Positions 23,810 to 34,949 of a stretch of DNA of 64,000 nucleotides are shown one piece after another. The translations under genes and the position numbers were made by a program. The DNA comes from Silene conica. Its lineage: Eukaryota; Streptophyta; Magnoliopsida; Caryophyllales; Caryophyllaceae. Position 1 is the first letter of the stretch. Each line of letters starts with the position of its first letter. The stretch lies in assembly GCA_029255685.2 (NCBI GenBank), contig CM055312.2, positions 54,408,202-54,472,201 of the forward strand. Direction: 5' to 3'. The notes under the pieces are model-generated. The model was not told where the DNA came from and ran no database searches. It was given only the letters and a program-made list of their open reading frames with translations.

Positions 23810-25056
23810 TGTTGGGAAATGTGTCTTCAACAATAGTGAGATCACATAATTAGATCACATGACAAGAATGCGCAAGGGATGATACGAAATTATATAAGTC
23901 AACTGACCAACATTAATCGGTAATGATTGGCTAGCTAGAGTTTGACATTACTGTCGTATGACGGTGGTGGTCAGTTGATCCCTTTAGGTCACACCTATAG
24001 GACAATTCCCTTAATTGATAAGATGATCAACGGTATATTGATACGAGTTGATCATATTCCTTAAACTCGTATACCGAGAAATCAGAAGTTAAATCTTATC
24101 GTAAGATTTATGTTTATAATTGAAACGTGTCAATTATTAAACATTGAACGATATTTTATAATATCGAAATTAGAATGAATCGGGTTGTATATTATTACAA
24201 GGGTTGTAAATCGTATTGACGATTATTATAAATAACTATTTTATAATAGTAATTGTGAATTACTAGTCAATTTGTTAAAAGTTATTTATTTAATTTATAA
24301 GTGATATTTATTTGATAAATATGCACTTTAAATCAAAATAATTGTTTTATAAATGAGACATAATGTATGTCACATATACAATTGTACAAAATAACAAATG
24401 ATAAAATAAAGTCCATTTTATGTCAAAATGGCACCGGTTTTGTGAAGGGTTAGGGATATGTTGTTGTGTGTTATTAAATTAACCCAACATGATGATTAAA
24501 GTGTGCTTAACTTTAATCAATTAGGGTGCTACCTAGAGCCACCCTAGTTCATGGGTAAGCTAAAAGAGCTCCCATCTCTCCTTCCCCATGCAACCAACCC
24601 GGCACCCCAAGCAACCCCATAATATGTGAATTTTTCACATCTTAAAATTCATTCCATCTATGTGCTTAATTTTTCTAGAGTAAGAAAATCATACAAAAAC
24701 CTGAAAAATTATTATATGATAATAAGCCTAATACTATAATAGTTATAATATTAGATTTTAATATATCTAATAAGGGATTAGAATATTACTTAAGGAAAAA
24801 CCGACTGTTACCCTAGCATACTCAAAGTTCCGGTTCAATTAAGGGGTGTCTTGGTGCATCATAGAGGAGATGTTCTTGTTGAATACTAAGGAGGATCATC
24901 GTTGTGTTGATTTCGTCGGATTGTAAGTAATTCGAATCCTATTTCCGCATTTTGTATAAGCATGCATAAGATCTAAAAGTATAATAATTAAAATGTTAAT
25001 TATAATTTATTTAGTATGACTAAAATCTTTAGGTTATGAGATAATTAAACCTAACA
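23810..25056 (+). repeat. 3' LTR of C
   Basis: Copy of 16832-18065, paired structure at 23899-23978; ends CCTAACA followed by the duplication AAAAT. Confidence 0.92.
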
Positions 25057-25377
25057 AAAATGTCATAAAATGAGAATAAATGGGTTTATATAGTTATATT
25101 GTGAATTTAGCTACGAAATGTTTTGAGTATGTCACATGCAATATTTCAGATGTACCTTAAATTTTCCAGAAGTTTTTATCTAATATTGCATGATTATTGA
25201 TTTTTATTGTAAAAATCGGAATAATAGTGACATAATTTCGACTTAAATAGTTTGAGTTGGAATTTGGCCATGAAAATTTTACACAATGTCATATAAATTA
25301 TTTCCAGCATATATAAAAATTTTGAGATTTTTCTTTCGTATATTGCTTGTGAAATTATTTTAATGGTTAAAATCGTA

Positions 25378-25672
25378 CTCCCTCCTATTCCCGATAACTG
25401 TCCCATTGTGGGTTGGGTACGGGAATTAAGGAATTCATTTGTTTAATGTAAAGCAATGTGTGGGGTGGGAAGATTCGAGAGAGGGAATGTATTATTGATT
25501 ATTATTGTGAGTAGGGGTGATTAAAATAAGTAGTGTTGTGGGGTAAGGTGGGGTATTATTGTGGGTTAAAGTGAATAAAATAAGTATAAACAATGTCCCA
25601 AAATGGAATATGGGACATTTACGTGACTAGACGAAAACGGAAAGTGGGATAGTTATCCAGAATAGGAGGGAG
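25378..25672. mobile_element. Stowaway-like MITE
   Basis: 295 bp with terminal inverted repeats of about 30 bp beginning CTCCCTCCTATTC, flanked by TA duplications (25376-25377, 25673-25674). Typical non-autonomous Tc1/mariner element; sits in the leader of B. The copy at 53691-53985 has the same length in the opposite orientation. Confidence 0.92.
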
Positions 25673-27081
25673 TATAATGAATGACATAAATTGTTAAATA
25701 TAGTAAAAGTTGCTAAAATGACCGGAAACTTTAACCTATATGAGTCATATTTGATATGTTCATCACCATATTTTTCTTGGGAGCCAAAAATTTCTGCATA
25801 TTTAATTTTTAATTGTTAAAGGTTAAAGTTAAAAATTGAAATTGTAAGAGTCATTTTGTGATTATTTCGGTTTTTGGGCAGTGTGTGCATTAAATTTTCT
25901 ATCCATTTCATTTCCTTAAGTGTTTTGGAATATGTAAAATTATTATTAGTATTTTAAATGCATTTATGGAGGTAATTATTGCATTTCCGACTCAAAATGC
26001 GCGTTTTTACGTTTTATTTACGACATAAATGGTTATTTCGTATAATACTAATAATTTTTAGTTCTGAAATTTTAAGAAAATTCCAGGATATTCAATTTTG
26101 AATTTTTCGAAATTTTTATGACTCTTTTAGATTTTTATATTATTTTTCCCGTAAAACCGATTAAATTCCGAACAACATTTGAAAATAAGTTAAGTCATGT
26201 TCAAAATTTGAGTAAGACTAAATTTTGATACCAAAATGAGTTAGGATGATTAACTTAAGTGTGAATATTGAATCACGTGATGCTAAGTGATTTTAAACGT
26301 TAAAATCACGCAATTACATAAAACCGAGTTATACGATAACAATACTTAAATGATATTCAATAGGACGATTTGACTTAGGGTTTGCATGTTAGTTACATAT
26401 ACATAAGCATTGCATATTTTATTATCATTGTCATAATTTTAATTTACGTAATTTTCGAATTATGTAATTTTGCTTAGTATGGCCTTAGTTTTAATCGATA
26501 ATGCCCGTAATATAAGGGGTTATTGATTCGGATGTAATTAATGGGATCTCGTATCACTTTATTTATTGTTATTCTATTTTATAATGTATAAAGTAGATAG
26601 AAAAGTTGTAATTTTTGTAAATTACAGAGAACCTTGAAGACGGTGTCTTTCGGAAAGGAGTTCCGACCAAGACGGTGTTTGCCTTGGGATGCGAGCCTCG
26701 TGAGAAGTTCAAGGGACCAAGGAGTTGGTTTCCGAATTTGTAGTTTATTACTTTTCTATTTTAGGAAGGCCATACTAGGATTTTACTTATATATGCTTTA
26801 AGTTTTATGCTTTTATTTATGCTTTATGTGTTTGCATGCATAGCCAAATCGTCATATCATGTCATGCATTTTTATCGAGTATATCGACCAAGTCAATTAC
26901 ATTTATCAATAATTCACCGACTTAGTTCACTTAAATGAGATAGATAATAAATTGACTAGATCTCTTACAAATCTAAAGATTGAGACTTAGCCTTACCGAA
27001 GAGTAAAAACCTATGACTCCCTTCTTCATAAGGCAGTGAGCTCGGCTACACCGGGGTGCTAAACTTATTACGTTGGGTATT

Positions 27082-27633
27082 TGTAACAACCCGACACGCC
27101 ATCATCGTAACACAACCCCAATAAGATGGGTGTGCACTTTTGGGCTAGTTATTTGTCCTCACTTAAGCCCAAAAGTACAAGACATTGTTACTAAGTGGTG
27201 GGTGGGGGCTATTATAAAGATATCACAAGCCTCACATTTTACCGATGTGGGACAAATCTCATCTCATACTCGTGGGGTGTTACAAACTCACCCACTTAAA
27301 GAACACAACGCCCCCGTTGTGCCTCAAACTTGACCCCAGCCAAGCCCAGAATCCTCCCCGCTAGGTGGGTGACCCGGGTACTCCTGACCACAGGCTCACC
27401 ACACGGTCACAGGGTCGCTCTGATACCATTTGTAACAACCCGACCCGCCACTGTCGTAACACAACCCCAATAAGATGGGTGTGCACTTTTGGGCTAGTTA
27501 TTTGTCCTCACTTAAGCTCAAAAGCACAAGGCATTGTTACTAAGTGGTGGGTGGGGGCTATTATAAACATATCACAAGCCTCACATTCTACCGATGTGGG
27601 ACAAATCTCATCTCATACTCGTGGGGTGTTACA
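27082..27633 (-). mobile_element. TRIM element, reversed, in the leader of B
   Basis: A 552-bp terminal-repeat retrotransposon in miniature: 203-bp repeats at 27082-27284 and 27431-27633 (TGTAACAAC...GTGTTACA) and a 146-bp interior carrying the complement of the tRNA-Met primer site at 27417-27428. It encodes nothing. It is the same family as 62946-63500. The flanks GTATT and GTAAG are only an approximate duplication; comparison with C (near 20150) shows the uninterrupted site GGGTAAGTGG. Confidence 0.9.
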
Positions 27634-27999
27634 GTAAGTGGGGGTAATATGATTACACCTTGAAATTTGGTCGATCTCAACGAAGGTATTCGTAACCGTA
27701 GTTGCAATAAGTTCGGGCTAAAGACAATTTAAAGTAAATTGTCGACCGAGAATTCTAGTGTAGAATCGATTAAAGGGTTAATCCACTGAATTATATTAAT
27801 AAGGGATGAATCAGCTACACCGTGCCCGAATTAGTATGGATTTGGGTCTCGGAATCGTTTACTTAATTGGGTAAGAGATGATTAAGTAAATGTTAAACTT
27901 GTTTAAAATGTTTACGAGTTTTAAATATGAACGATGATTGTTTTAATTCCTTCGCTTTTATTTGTAGTTTATTTTCAAACATCATCATCAACGGCTGCA

Positions 28000-28961
28000 A
28001 ACGCTCCACCTCTCACTAACGTGTCATGGCTTCGATCCTTTATGGATCGTTGCAAGCTTGACAATCATGGTTCCAATTTTAAAAATGGGATGCGCAATTG
28101 GTTTTGGCCTCTCAAGGTGACGATAAGACTCGTTACCTTACCGAGGCCGCGCCTCCCGCTCCAAGCGCTCGCTCCGCGGTTGCAACTCGTGAGGTCTATG
28201 AGGCCTACATGAAAGAGTCTTCCGCTCTCAAGAACGTGCTTATCTACTCCATGGAGTCGGATCTCCAAAGGAGTATGATTAAGCTAAGCACGTCTTACGA
28301 GATTTACACCAAGCTTGCGACAATGTTTTCGCAAACTCCGAGGGTAATTCAATATGAGGCGGCCTCCGCCTTCTTCGATATTTGTTTGAAGGAAGGGCAA
28401 AAGGTTAGCCCTCATGTACTCAAGTTTGTTGAGTTAGCTGAAACCCTTAAGGTTCAAGGGGTTGATGTTCCCGACTCCCTCATCATAGACCGAGTTCTTC
28501 ACTCCCTTAATAAGGTGAAATCGTATGCTCAGTTCCGGGTGAACTTTAACATGTAAAATCAAGAGACCACCTTGGACGAATTGCATAAGATTCTCGTCCA
28601 AGTGGAAAGGGACATGGGACTTAATGATAGTTCCACAAAGGATGTTTTGAACATCGAAAAGAAGGGAAAGGGGAAGTTTAAGAGGAGTGCCTTCAAAGGC
28701 AAGGGCAACAAGGCCTCCAAATCCAAACCTTGTAAAGAGAAGACCTTTTCGAAAGGTGCTTCTACCTCATCTTCAAAGGTTGAAGATAAGTGCCATTATT
28801 GCACGAGGTTGGGTCATTGGAAACAGAATTGCCCTAAATACTTAACCGACCTCAAAAATGGAAAGGCTCTTGCCGTAAATAATGATTCTCGTTTAAAAAA
28901 TTCATGTTATTTTGTCAACTTTTGTATGTTGATACAAGTTGTTGAATATTACCCTTTTTAA
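28000..28961 (+). pseudogene. B copia gag, broken
   Basis: Homologue of the C gag, with the same UBN2-type domain and a single knuckle CHYCTRLGHWKQNC near 28792. The frame is broken at about two places. It is followed by a noncoding 3' region without pol, as in C. Confidence 0.85.
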
Positions 28962-30268
28962 TTATTTTAAAGGGGCACCTTCTAATGACAAGGGCAAGGA
29001 AAATGAAGTTTGAAGTTCCTTATATGGATTGCTATGGTAGCATCCAGTGATTGAAGACATGAAGAGCATATCTCTAATTTTCTTTATCGTCTTCTTTCAT
29101 TTTTGCATTTTAATTTTAAAGAACAATGTCTTTTCTTGTATGACAAGGATTCAAATCCTAAACAATGGTTGTATTTTGGATATTGGTAACTTGGTTTTCA
29201 ACCCAAGTCACTCCATTTGTTCTTAATCAAATCGTTGATTCCTAAAATAAATTGCATACCTTGTAACATGAGTTAATGCGATCTTAATAAATCACTAAAG
29301 AAGTACCCTGAAATGTTCATTGTACAATTGATTGATACGATCAAATATCAAAAGTAAGAATCAAATGTTGATTTGTTTAAACGGGGAACTACACCACAAG
29401 AGAAACACTCAATCAAAATTAGATATAATTAGTTCATTATAAGATGATCATTTTAAGTGAAAATGAGAATTAATATCTCACCCCTAATGATATTCACTAT
29501 CCAAAACATTGGTTATGGGGAAATTGCAATCCTTGTAATAATAAGAGTTATTTTAAAGGATAGAGTGGGAGAAATATTTCGCCCACAAACCAATGAGTTA
29601 AATGTGGGATCTTAGAGAAGAGTCCTACATGGGGTTCTTCCGGGATCTTAGATGTTGAGTAATATATTTTATATATTTAATATATTGTTTTATGTTTTAA
29701 TAATGACAAATCTAGATAATTATATTTTATATACATATGCGTGTAATCGTGGGATTAAGTGTACAGTTAATTATAGAGCGAAGATCTTATTTTAGCAAGG
29801 TATAGATTCAATCGTGGATTGAAGAAAGATCAAGCTCGTATCAAGTCTTTTTGAAGATTTACAAGAATAAAGTCTTAATGCGGAATCAAATAGCTCATAG
29901 TTATAAGTCGTATCTATAACTCTATGAAGAAATGAGAAATGCGTGAAATAAATAAAGAGTGGAAATATATGTGTATAGTTGTTATATTGTCATATATTAA
30001 TTAAATTAGTAATCTTAAAACGGTTTTTAGAATAAAAATATTCTTTGGTTAAAAAGGATTAAAATAATTATCTTATGAGTTAATTATTTATCCTAAATAT
30101 ACTAAGAATTTTATTCTAACCGTTATCGTCAAAATCCAAACTCTTAGGGAAACGTGCCTCGGGAAACGTGCCTCGGGGAACAATTTTCTATTGTCTTTTG
30201 GTTTGATTAAATAAATATTATGTGTTAATTTAATTTCCTTAAGTCAAACTAGGATTTGGTTAAAGATA

Positions 30269-30541
30269 CTCCCTCCTATTCTATGTATTGTTCCCCTTTG
30301 AATGGGGCACAAGAATTAAGGTAGGGAGTAAAATAAGTGTAAAAAAATGGGTGGGGTTGGATGATAGGAGAGAGAAATGAATAATTAGGAATTAAATAAG
30401 AAATTGTGAGTTGGGTGGGGTTTGATAATAGGAGAGAGAAATGAATAAAATAAGAGTAAAAGTTTCCAAAATAAGAAAGGGGAAGAAAACCTGAATAATC
30501 CGTTTTAGGAAATAGGGAAGAATAGATAGAATAGGAGGGAG
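30269..30541. mobile_element. Stowaway-like MITE in S1 5' LTR
   Basis: 273 bp, ends CTCCCTCCTATTCTA and TAGAATAGGAGGGAG, TA duplications at 30267-30268 and 30542-30543. The 3' LTR of S1 lacks it, so it entered after S1 inserted. Confidence 0.92.
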
Positions 30542-31012
30542 TATAATTTATGATATCTTGACAAGTATTATGAATTGATTCAAACTATGATGTTATATTT
30601 TATGGTATAAGTTGTTTCCTAAATCGGTTAGGTTTTGGAAATTCAATATTATGTCCTAATTTATTAATATCTTATATAAAGTCTTTCCTAGTTCAAATAA
30701 GATTAGTTTTAGAATATTACCTAGAAATAAGAATTCTAGATAAAGTAATATTCCTAAACTATCTAGGACTTAACCTAGATCAAATTTACTATATATAAGA
30801 CATTATATTACACGTTGAAAGCTAACAAAAGGATACACGCCTCACGCTTTCCAAGAAGAACGAACGTAACCTCACGTACGTCTCGATATTCGTGCTAATC
30901 ATTGTCAGATTTCGTAATAAAGACTACAAGCATTGAAGATTACTCTCATACGTTCAAGATCGTTGAACACAAGAGTTCATTGAAGATTTATCTTATATAG
31001 TTAAGATAGTTC

Positions 31013-31086
31013 GAGTATTTAGCGGTACTCATTGTAGTCAAGTATTTCACGGTACTTGACATAGCTAGGTATTTAACGGTATCTAG
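31013..31086 (+). promoter_or_regulatory. three consecutive hairpins in the Sirevirus LTR
   Basis: GAGTA..TACTC (31013-31030), GTCAAGTA..TACTTGAC (31037-31060) and CTAGGTA..TATCTAG (31065-31086), each closing a similar loop (TTTAGCGG, TTTCACGG, TTTAACGG). Also present at 45316-45389 in the 3' LTR and, reversed, at 56023-56100 in S2. Lies downstream of the TATA box, so it should be in the RNA. Confidence 0.7.
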
Positions 31087-31217
31087 TTTGAGTTACAACT
31101 AATATCAAAGTTGTACGAGTAGGGTTGATAAAATTGTAATCCGGAGAAGGTACTAATTTTATTAATCGAGAATAGTGGACGTAGGTTTCGATTTGTGAAA
31201 CTGAACCACTTCAAAAT

Positions 31218-32481
31218 TGTTGTGTAGAACGTCTTACACGCCCCATATAATTAGTCTTACTAATTATAATATCCTAATTAACTCTTTAATTAGGGTTTTA
31301 AGATCCTATGCATGCTAAATAAAATGCGGAAATAATAAGATTGAGCCCTTACATTCGGTCCAAACTTATGCTAGGATGATCCTCCAACCAAGTAATCAAG
31401 GTAGATTACCTCCTTTGTGATGCACCCAAAACAACCCCTTAAAACCGTGACTAACACTAGCTAGATGCTTAAAACGGTTTTCCTTAAACTTTATTCTAAT
31501 CTCTTATTAGAATAATTAATATGAATACTACAACAAGTGTAGTATTATAAATATAATCTTATTATATGGAAATATTATGAGATAATTTTTAGAGAGGATT
31601 TTATGAGCTTTCTCACACTAAGAAAAATATGCTCAAGGTTTGAATAAATCAATTGCCATATGAATAATGCAAACTTGATGGATGGTTGGTATGGTTAGCC
31701 GTGTGAGAGCCATAGGGAAGCACACAAGGAACATGTTATCTTACCCATGCTCTAGGTTTATATATTCAAGGCCATACTTAATGGTTGTGTTTTTTATGTT
31801 CTCAAACACAAAACACACCTTAATTACCACTTTCCAAAACAGGTTCCATAACATCATAAAACGGATTTTATTTTATCATTTGTCATTTTGTACAATTGTA
31901 TATGTGTGACATACACTATGTCACAATATTATAAGATACAATTGTTTTAATTTAAAATGCATATTTATCAAATAAATATCATTTATAAATTAAGTAAATC
32001 ATATTTAACAATTTGACAAGTAATTCGAAATTACTAATATATAAAATGGTTATTATTAATAATCGTCAATACGATTTACAACACTTGTAATAATATATAT
32101 TTAACCCGATTCATTCTAATTACAATATTTTATAAATATCGTTTAATGTTTGACAATTGACACGTTTCAATTTCAAACATAAATCTTTTATTAAGATTTA
32201 ACCTCTGATTTCTCGATATACGAGTTTAAGGAATCTGATCAACTCGTATCAATATACATTTGATCAGTTTATCAACTAAGGGAATTGTCCTATAGGTGTT
32301 ACCTAAAGGGATCAACTGACCACCACCGTCACACGACAGTAATGTCAAAATCTAGCTAGCCAATCATTACCGATTAATGTTGGTCAGTTGACTATATATA
32401 ATGTTGTATCATCCCTTGCGTATTCTCGTCATGAGATTTAATTATGTGATCGCACTATTGTTGAGGACATATTTCCCAACA
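31218..32481 (-). mobile_element. B-type copia solo LTR, reversed, in S1 5' LTR
   Basis: 1264 bp reading TGTTGGGAAATATGTCC from the right end, with duplication AAAAT (31213-31217 and 32482-32486). The uninterrupted site is seen in the S1 3' LTR near 45520. Its paired structure is at 32312-32391. No internal sequence remains. Confidence 0.92.
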
Positions 32482-32697
32482 AAAATATCGTGTCTCCTCT
32501 TACTTTATTGTTTCTACTCGTTACTTGCTACTATCACGCCTCATCAGCATACATCGAAGAAGAATCGAAAAAGTTGGCATGCTCAATTCAACCCCCCTTC
32601 TTGAGTATATCTAGATCAATAGACTCTTCAATTGGTATCAAAGCCTCGTGCTCTTGACAGCCTTACAGCTTGAGATTGATCCTTCTATTGATTCTTT

Positions 32698-34929
32698 ATG
32701 GATTCTAAACACATGAAGTGTCCCATCTTCGATGAAAAGAACTATAGCTTGTGGAAAAATAAGATGACCCACTACGTTAAAGGATGTGATTGGGAATGCT
32801 GGAAGATAATTCAAACTGGACCAAAGAAGATCTTGGTCGCCGCTGCAAATGGAACCACATATGAGAAGATGGAAAGTGATTATGTGGAAGCAGATTACAA
32901 GATTGCTGAGAAAAATTCAAAAGCCATGAGTCTTCTTCAAAACGGTATGATTACTTCTGAATTTGATCATTTCTCTTCTTGTAATTCAGCCAAAGAAATA
33001 TGGGATGGCCTAAAACTTGCCTACGAAGGAACTTCCGTAGTCCAGAAACATCGCATAGACTTGCTGATTCAACGATATGAACTTTTCACTATTGAAAAGT
33101 ATGAATCGATTGATAGCATGTCTGCACGATTTTCTTGCATATTAAATGAACTACGAAACCTTGGTAGGAACTATGATTCTGAGGACATAGTGAGAAAAGT
33201 CCTTAGAAGCCTTACCAAAAAGTGGCAACCAAAAGTCACTGCAATTGACGAAGCTCGTGATCTCACGACCCTGACTTACCAAGAACTCATTGCATCTCTA
33301 ATGGCTCATGAGATCATATTGAACAAATATGATGATGATCATCCTAAAGGAAAAAACGTTGCCTTACAAGCATCTACAAGCGAAGAGTGCGAACCTGAAT
33401 TGGAAGATGAAACAGTTCTATTCGCAAGACGCTTCAAGAAGGCAGTCTTCAAAGGAAGATTTACCAAAGCAAACAACAAGACCTATGATAAGAAGAAGAG
33501 TGATTCTAAACAAACCTTCTTCAAACGAGGATGCTTCAAATGTGGTGATCAAAGCCATATAATCAAGGACTGTCCAAGCTGGGACAAAATCAAAGACAAA
33601 TCTAAACGAAAAAAGACCAAGACTGAATTCAAAAAGGTTATGCTCGCATCTTGCTGGGGAGAATTAGATTCCGAAGATGACGAAGACTCAGAGGAAGAGG
33701 AAGTCGCAAATCTGTGTCTAAGCAACCTTAGTTTAGATCTAATTTCCGACGATCATAACTCATCACAATTTTGCCTCTATGGAGAATCAGATACAAACGA
33801 TGAAGACCAAGAGGTAAATTTTTTACAGCTTAAGAGTCAAGTTAAAAATTTATCTAAGTCTGCGTTAATTAAATATTTTGAACAAACCTTGGATATATGT
33901 CACGAACAAAGTCTTAAAATAGACGAGTTGAGAGAGCAGATCCTTGACATTGCAGAGGAAAATCAACTTCTAAAGGCCAAAGCTAAGAAACTGAAATCCA
34001 AAATTAACATTGACGCAAATGTTAAATTGGAAACAACAATGTCTGAGAAAAGTATTCTTGAGTCAAAAGTTATAGCTAATGAAGCTATAACCTCAAAATT
34101 AAAACTCAACGTTAAAGAGCTGGAATCTAAGATTATAGCTAATGATGCTATAACCTCAGATCTGAAAAAGGCCAATGAACTTCTAAAGAGCAAACCTACA
34201 ACAGTCGTTGTAGACAAAACTGATCAAGAAGAAGTTGAAATTCTCGAGCAAAAAATCATGGATCTAGAATTCAGCTTGACCAAAATTAAAAAGGAACATG
34301 CCCAAATTGTGTTCAATTTTAATAAGGATATTCAAGTCTTGAAAGAATCTAACAATGTTGACCACACCTCCTGCATAAAAGAAATAGATTCTTTAAAAGA
34401 CCTTCTTCTTCATGCTCGAAAGGTTCACGATAAATGGGAAGGAAGTAGTAACGTACTAAACTTCTTAACCGAACAATCTGACAATAACATGAAGATGGGT
34501 CTAGGTCATGAGTGCTATGGTAGGAGGGACCATTCTAAATGTCAACAAAAACCCACAGATCGTGACTTTAGAAAAAGAAAGTATGTAGACTTACCGGAAT
34601 ACTTAATTTGTACTTATTGTGGTCATACTGGACACCTGCGAGAAAATTGCGTAAAACACGCACTCGACTTTAAAACTGGAGTCAAATTTGTTAAATCTCT
34701 AGGTACACCAAATGATGCCATCTCCATTATCGATAGTGAGGAAAATGATGAAGCAATGTTGAGGAAAGGAATAATGATCACAGATGATTCTATGATATGT
34801 CTTTCGACTATGCAGAAAAGAAAAATAGAACTACCCAAATCCCTAAACCTACAACACATAAGAAACAAAACACCAAGACGTATGCAAAATCAACAAAACC
34901 CAACTACTATAAACCTAAAAGAACTTTAG
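32698..34929 (+). CDS. S1 Sirevirus gag, 743 residues
   Basis: Starts MDSKHMKCPIFDEKNYSLWK about 55 bp after the primer site. A copia gag domain covers about residues 5-215. The first knuckle CFKCGDQSHIIKDC is at about residue 280 and the second CTYCGHTGHLRENC at about residue 640. Between them is a long acidic then coiled-coil segment (about 400-590) with an internal repeat of the IANEAITS/IANDAITS kind. Sirevirus gags are unusually long and this matches. The end overlaps the start of the pol region in another frame, as is common in the group. It would form the virus-like particle. Confidence 0.87.
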   Translation: MDSKHMKCPIFDEKNYSLWKNKMTHYVKGCDWECWKIIQTGPKKILVAAANGTTYEKMESDYVEADYKIAEKNSKAMSLLQNGMITSEFDHFSSCNSAKEIWDGLKLAYEGTSVVQKHRIDLLIQRYELFTIEKYESIDSMSARFSCILNELRNLGRNYDSEDIVRKVLRSLTKKWQPKVTAIDEARDLTTLTYQELIASLMAHEIILNKYDDDHPKGKNVALQASTSEECEPELEDETVLFARRFKKAVFKGRFTKANNKTYDKKKSDSKQTFFKRGCFKCGDQSHIIKDCPSWDKIKDKSKRKKTKTEFKKVMLASCWGELDSEDDEDSEEEEVANLCLSNLSLDLISDDHNSSQFCLYGESDTNDEDQEVNFLQLKSQVKNLSKSALIKYFEQTLDICHEQSLKIDELREQILDIAEENQLLKAKAKKLKSKINIDANVKLETTMSEKSILESKVIANEAITSKLKLNVKELESKIIANDAITSDLKKANELLKSKPTTVVVDKTDQEEVEILEQKIMDLEFSLTKIKKEHAQIVFNFNKDIQVLKESNNVDHTSCIKEIDSLKDLLLHARKVHDKWEGSSNVLNFLTEQSDNNMKMGLGHECYGRRDHSKCQQKPTDRDFRKRKYVDLPEYLICTYCGHTGHLRENCVKHALDFKTGVKFVKSLGTPNDAISIIDSEENDEAMLRKGIMITDDSMICLSTMQKRKIELPKSLNLQHIRNKTPRRMQNQQNPTTINLKEL

Positions 34930-34949
34930 TAAGACAAGTCTGGGTTAAG

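Larger units (their letters stand above)
16832..25056 (+). mobile_element. C: non-autonomous Ty1/copia element with gag only, inserted in B
   Basis: LTRs 16832-18065 (1234 bp) and 23810-25056 (1247 bp), flanked by AAAAT (16827-16831 and 25057-25061). Primer site TGGTATCAGAGC at 18068; purine tract GACAAGTGGGAGAT before the 3' LTR. Internal order: 2.5-kb untranslated leader, gag, then about 2.2 kb without any pol motif. Around 30 LTR differences by eye (about 2.4%). LTR, leader and gag are clearly related to B. A gag-only copia element of this layout belongs with the LARD/TR-GAG class. The lineage may be Bianca- or Angela-like from the gag, unproven. Confidence 0.9.
29653..32630 (+). repeat. 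5' LTR of S1, carrying a MITE and a solo LTR
   Basis: Starts TGTTGAGTAATATATTTT and ends ATAGACTCTTCA before the primer site. A TATA box (CTATATATAAG) is at 30789 and the triple hairpin lies at 31013-31086, about 200 nt into the expected transcript. Interrupted by the Stowaway at 30269-30541 and the solo LTR at 31218-32481. Confidence 0.9.

Noticed and set aside
27073-27637. Two similar about 90-residue frames
   Set aside because: They are the two direct repeats of the reversed TRIM, which is noncoding.
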